From: Pacificibacter marinus
GTDB taxonomy: Bacteria > Pseudomonadota > Alphaproteobacteria > Rhodobacterales > Rhodobacteraceae
DNA length: 64,000 nt
Direction: 5' to 3'
Assembly (NCBI RefSeq): GCF_900109555.1
Contig: NZ_FNZV01000003.1
Span: forward strand, 62,001 to 126,000
Position 1 is the stretch's first letter. The number at the start of each line of letters is the position of its first letter. The notes below the pieces were generated by a model. That model worked only from the letters and a program-made list of their open reading frames with translations. It did no database searches and was not told the origin of the DNA. The translations under genes were made by a program, and so were the position numbers. This document shows positions 62,448 through 64,000 of the stretch, piece by piece.

Positions 62448-63410
62448 GTGCGCGACGAGACCAATACCCCCTTTCCGCAAATCAATCGCGGCTTTGATGC
62501 GACGTTTCAGAACGGTCAACTCAGCCTCGGTCTGGTCGTGCCGATCGCACAATACGGGCAAAGCCCCGTGCCGGATATGTCTGACCACCTGCGCCGTGTG
62601 CAACAAGCCGAGACGCTTGGCTTCAAGGCTGTCTGGTTGCGCGACGTCCCGTTCAATGTGCCCACCTTTGGGGACGCAGGGCAGCTCTTTGATCCGTTCA
62701 CCTATTTGGGGTTTCTGGCGGGGCAAACCTCGAACATTGCCTTGGGCGTTGCCAGCATTGTCCTGCCCCTGCGCCACCCCGCGCACGTGGCCAAATCCGC
62801 TGCGAGTGCCGATGTGCTGTCAGGCGGACGCTTGATCCTCGGCGTGGCCTCTGGTGATCGCCCTGAAGAATATCCAGCCATGAACGAAAACTTCGATGCA
62901 CGCGGCGATGCTTTTCGTGAGAGCTTTGAATACATCCGCGCCATGGGCCAAACGGTTCCGCAGGTCAGCAACGGCTTTGGTTCGGTAAACGCGTCCGTCG
63001 ATATGCTACCAAAACCTACCGGAACAAAACTGCCACTTTTAATCACAGGATCAAGCCGCCAATCCCCCGACTGGATTGCAAAGAATGGCGACGGCTGGAT
63101 GACTTACCCACGCCCCGGCGTGGCGCAAGACCGCGTTCTGCAAGACTGGCGCGAAACCTTGTTACGACTCGGGCAGCCATCGAAGCCGGTATTGCAACCA
63201 CTATATATCGATTTGGCCGAAGACCCTGATGAGGCCCCGAGCCCGATCCACCTCGGTTTTCGATCCGGCCATCGCCCGCTGACGCGCTACTTAAAGCAAC
63301 TCGAAGAGATCGGCGTAAACCACGTCGCTCTGAACCTACGGTTTAGCACCGGCCCCATTAAAGATACGCTCGTTCAACTTGCCGAGCATGTTTTGCCAAC
63401 TTTCAGTTAA
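62448..63410 (+). CDS. LLM class flavin-dependent oxidoreductase
   Basis: This 320-residue luciferase-like oxidoreductase begins with a GTG at 62448, supported by AGGAG seven bases upstream. It shows SLGLVVPIAQYGQSPVPDM, LGFKAVWLRDVPF, NIALGVASIVLPLRHPAHVAKSAASADVLSGGRLILGVASGDRPEEY and ITGSSRQSPDWIAKNGDGWMTYPR, all in family order. It probably uses reduced flavin; the substrate is unknown. The ORF begins earlier than this GTG only by overlapping the DUF1330 gene. Confidence 0.92.
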   Translation: MRDETNTPFPQINRGFDATFQNGQLSLGLVVPIAQYGQSPVPDMSDHLRRVQQAETLGFKAVWLRDVPFNVPTFGDAGQLFDPFTYLGFLAGQTSNIALGVASIVLPLRHPAHVAKSAASADVLSGGRLILGVASGDRPEEYPAMNENFDARGDAFRESFEYIRAMGQTVPQVSNGFGSVNASVDMLPKPTGTKLPLLITGSSRQSPDWIAKNGDGWMTYPRPGVAQDRVLQDWRETLLRLGQPSKPVLQPLYIDLAEDPDEAPSPIHLGFRSGHRPLTRYLKQLEEIGVNHVALNLRFSTGPIKDTLVQLAEHVLPTFS

Positions 63411-63420
63411 GGAAGCTAAA

Positions 63421-64000
63421 ATGACAAAAACCATCCTGATTACCGGCGCAACCGACGGTATTGGCCGTGCCACCGCTTTGGCCCTTGCAGCTCAAGGGCA
63501 CCGCATGATCGTTCATGGGCGCAGTGCTGAGAAACTGAATGCTTTGGTGCAAGAGATTGGCGGCGATGCCACGACTGTTCAGGCCGATATGTCGGATCTA
63601 TCGCAGGTCGCCGAAATGGCGCGCGACCTCAAGAACAGCAACGATAGGATCGACGTTGTGATCAACAACGCGGGCGTGTTCAAAGTCCCCGAACCGCTTA
63701 CGCGTGATGGTTTGGATGTCCGATTTGTAGTGAACACATACGCGCCTGCACTCCTCTCTAACCTCTTGCTGTCCATCATGCCGAACGACGGACGGTTGGT
63801 GCATTTGTCGTCAGCCGCGCAAGCACCCGTCGACATTGATGCGATGGAGGGCAAGCGCCGGCTGAACGACATGGGGGCCTATGCGCAAAGCAAACTGGCG
63901 CTGACTATGTGGAGCCAGGATTTCGCAGCACATCACCCCGACGGACCACTGTCGGTCGCCGTGAACCCGGGGTCTCTACTGGCCACGAAGATGGTGCGTG
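63421..64000 (+). CDS. Short-chain dehydrogenase/reductase, 5' part
   Basis: The first 193 codons of an SDR gene are present; it runs off the right edge. It begins MTKTILITGATDGIGRATAL, with the cofactor motif TGATDGIG (residues 8-15), NNAGV near residue 82 and the catalytic YAQSK (Y154, K158). AAGGAAG precedes the ATG. It is the fourth gene of the LysR-adjacent operon, 10 bases after the luciferase-like gene. The substrate is unknown. Confidence 0.92.
   Translation, partial: MTKTILITGATDGIGRATALALAAQGHRMIVHGRSAEKLNALVQEIGGDATTVQADMSDLSQVAEMARDLKNSNDRIDVVINNAGVFKVPEPLTRDGLDVRFVVNTYAPALLSNLLLSIMPNDGRLVHLSSAAQAPVDIDAMEGKRRLNDMGAYAQSKLALTMWSQDFAAHHPDGPLSVAVNPGSLLATKMVR

Overview
The window reads as chromosomal DNA of an alphaproteobacterium of the Rhodobacterales (Roseobacter-like). 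Pointers to this are an RpoH2-type sigma factor, an adenosylcobalamin-dependent ribonucleotide reductase (NrdJ), the short HisG plus HisZ pair, a DUF1489 gene, the glnD-murJ and rsmI-yraN-gshB gene orders, and frequent TTG/GTG starts with good Shine-Dalgarno (SD) sites. I saw no rRNA, tRNA, CRISPR array or intact insertion sequence.

Layout. 1-5,300: the end of a TauE/SafE permease gene and a first BMP-type nucleoside ABC transporter operon. 5,300-7,700: rimI, nfu (with an Irr-like palindrome at its promoter), a universal stress protein, a candidate small RNA and a VOC protein. 7,800-15,150: trpS, a rhomboid-like pseudoprotease, murJ, glnD and an LpoA-like lipoprotein. 15,260-18,485: rsmI, yraN, gshB and an esterase. 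18,455-25,718: yifB/comM, a GST, a CobC-like phosphatase, cobU, rpoH2, coaBC, dut and a membrane-anchored ThiF/MoeB protein. 25,771-34,524: an M3 peptidase, a CDF metal transporter, a Kdo-transferase-like glycosyltransferase, an SH3 protein, pirin, a lipoprotein, panC-panB and an AhpD-like protein.

34,724-44,194 is one long minus-strand operon, xdhA-xdhB-xdhC followed by a second BMP-type ABC transporter. It couples purine uptake to xanthine oxidation. 44,418-55,679 holds dnaE, a lipoprotein, slyX, hisS-hisZ-hisG, DUF1489 and nrdJ, and ends in a strong terminator at 55,765-55,800.

From about 55,800 the character changes to accessory DNA: a truncated AAA ATPase with a mutated Walker A; a LysR gene divergent from a DsbA-like gene and an unusual metallo-beta-lactamase-fold gene; a frameshifted transposase remnant; then a second LysR gene divergent from an oxidoreductase operon (zinc-type alcohol dehydrogenase, DUF1330, luciferase-like oxidoreductase, SDR) that runs off the window end.

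I found no clearly new multi-gene system. The most interesting unexplained elements are the roughly 127-nt structured RNA candidate at 6,998-7,124, the Irr-like site at nfu, a hairpin that would hide the yifB SD, the nested palindrome in the first transporter's leader, and three proteins that keep their fold but lack key catalytic residues. All functional calls come from reading the sequence and recalled family knowledge; no database search was run.
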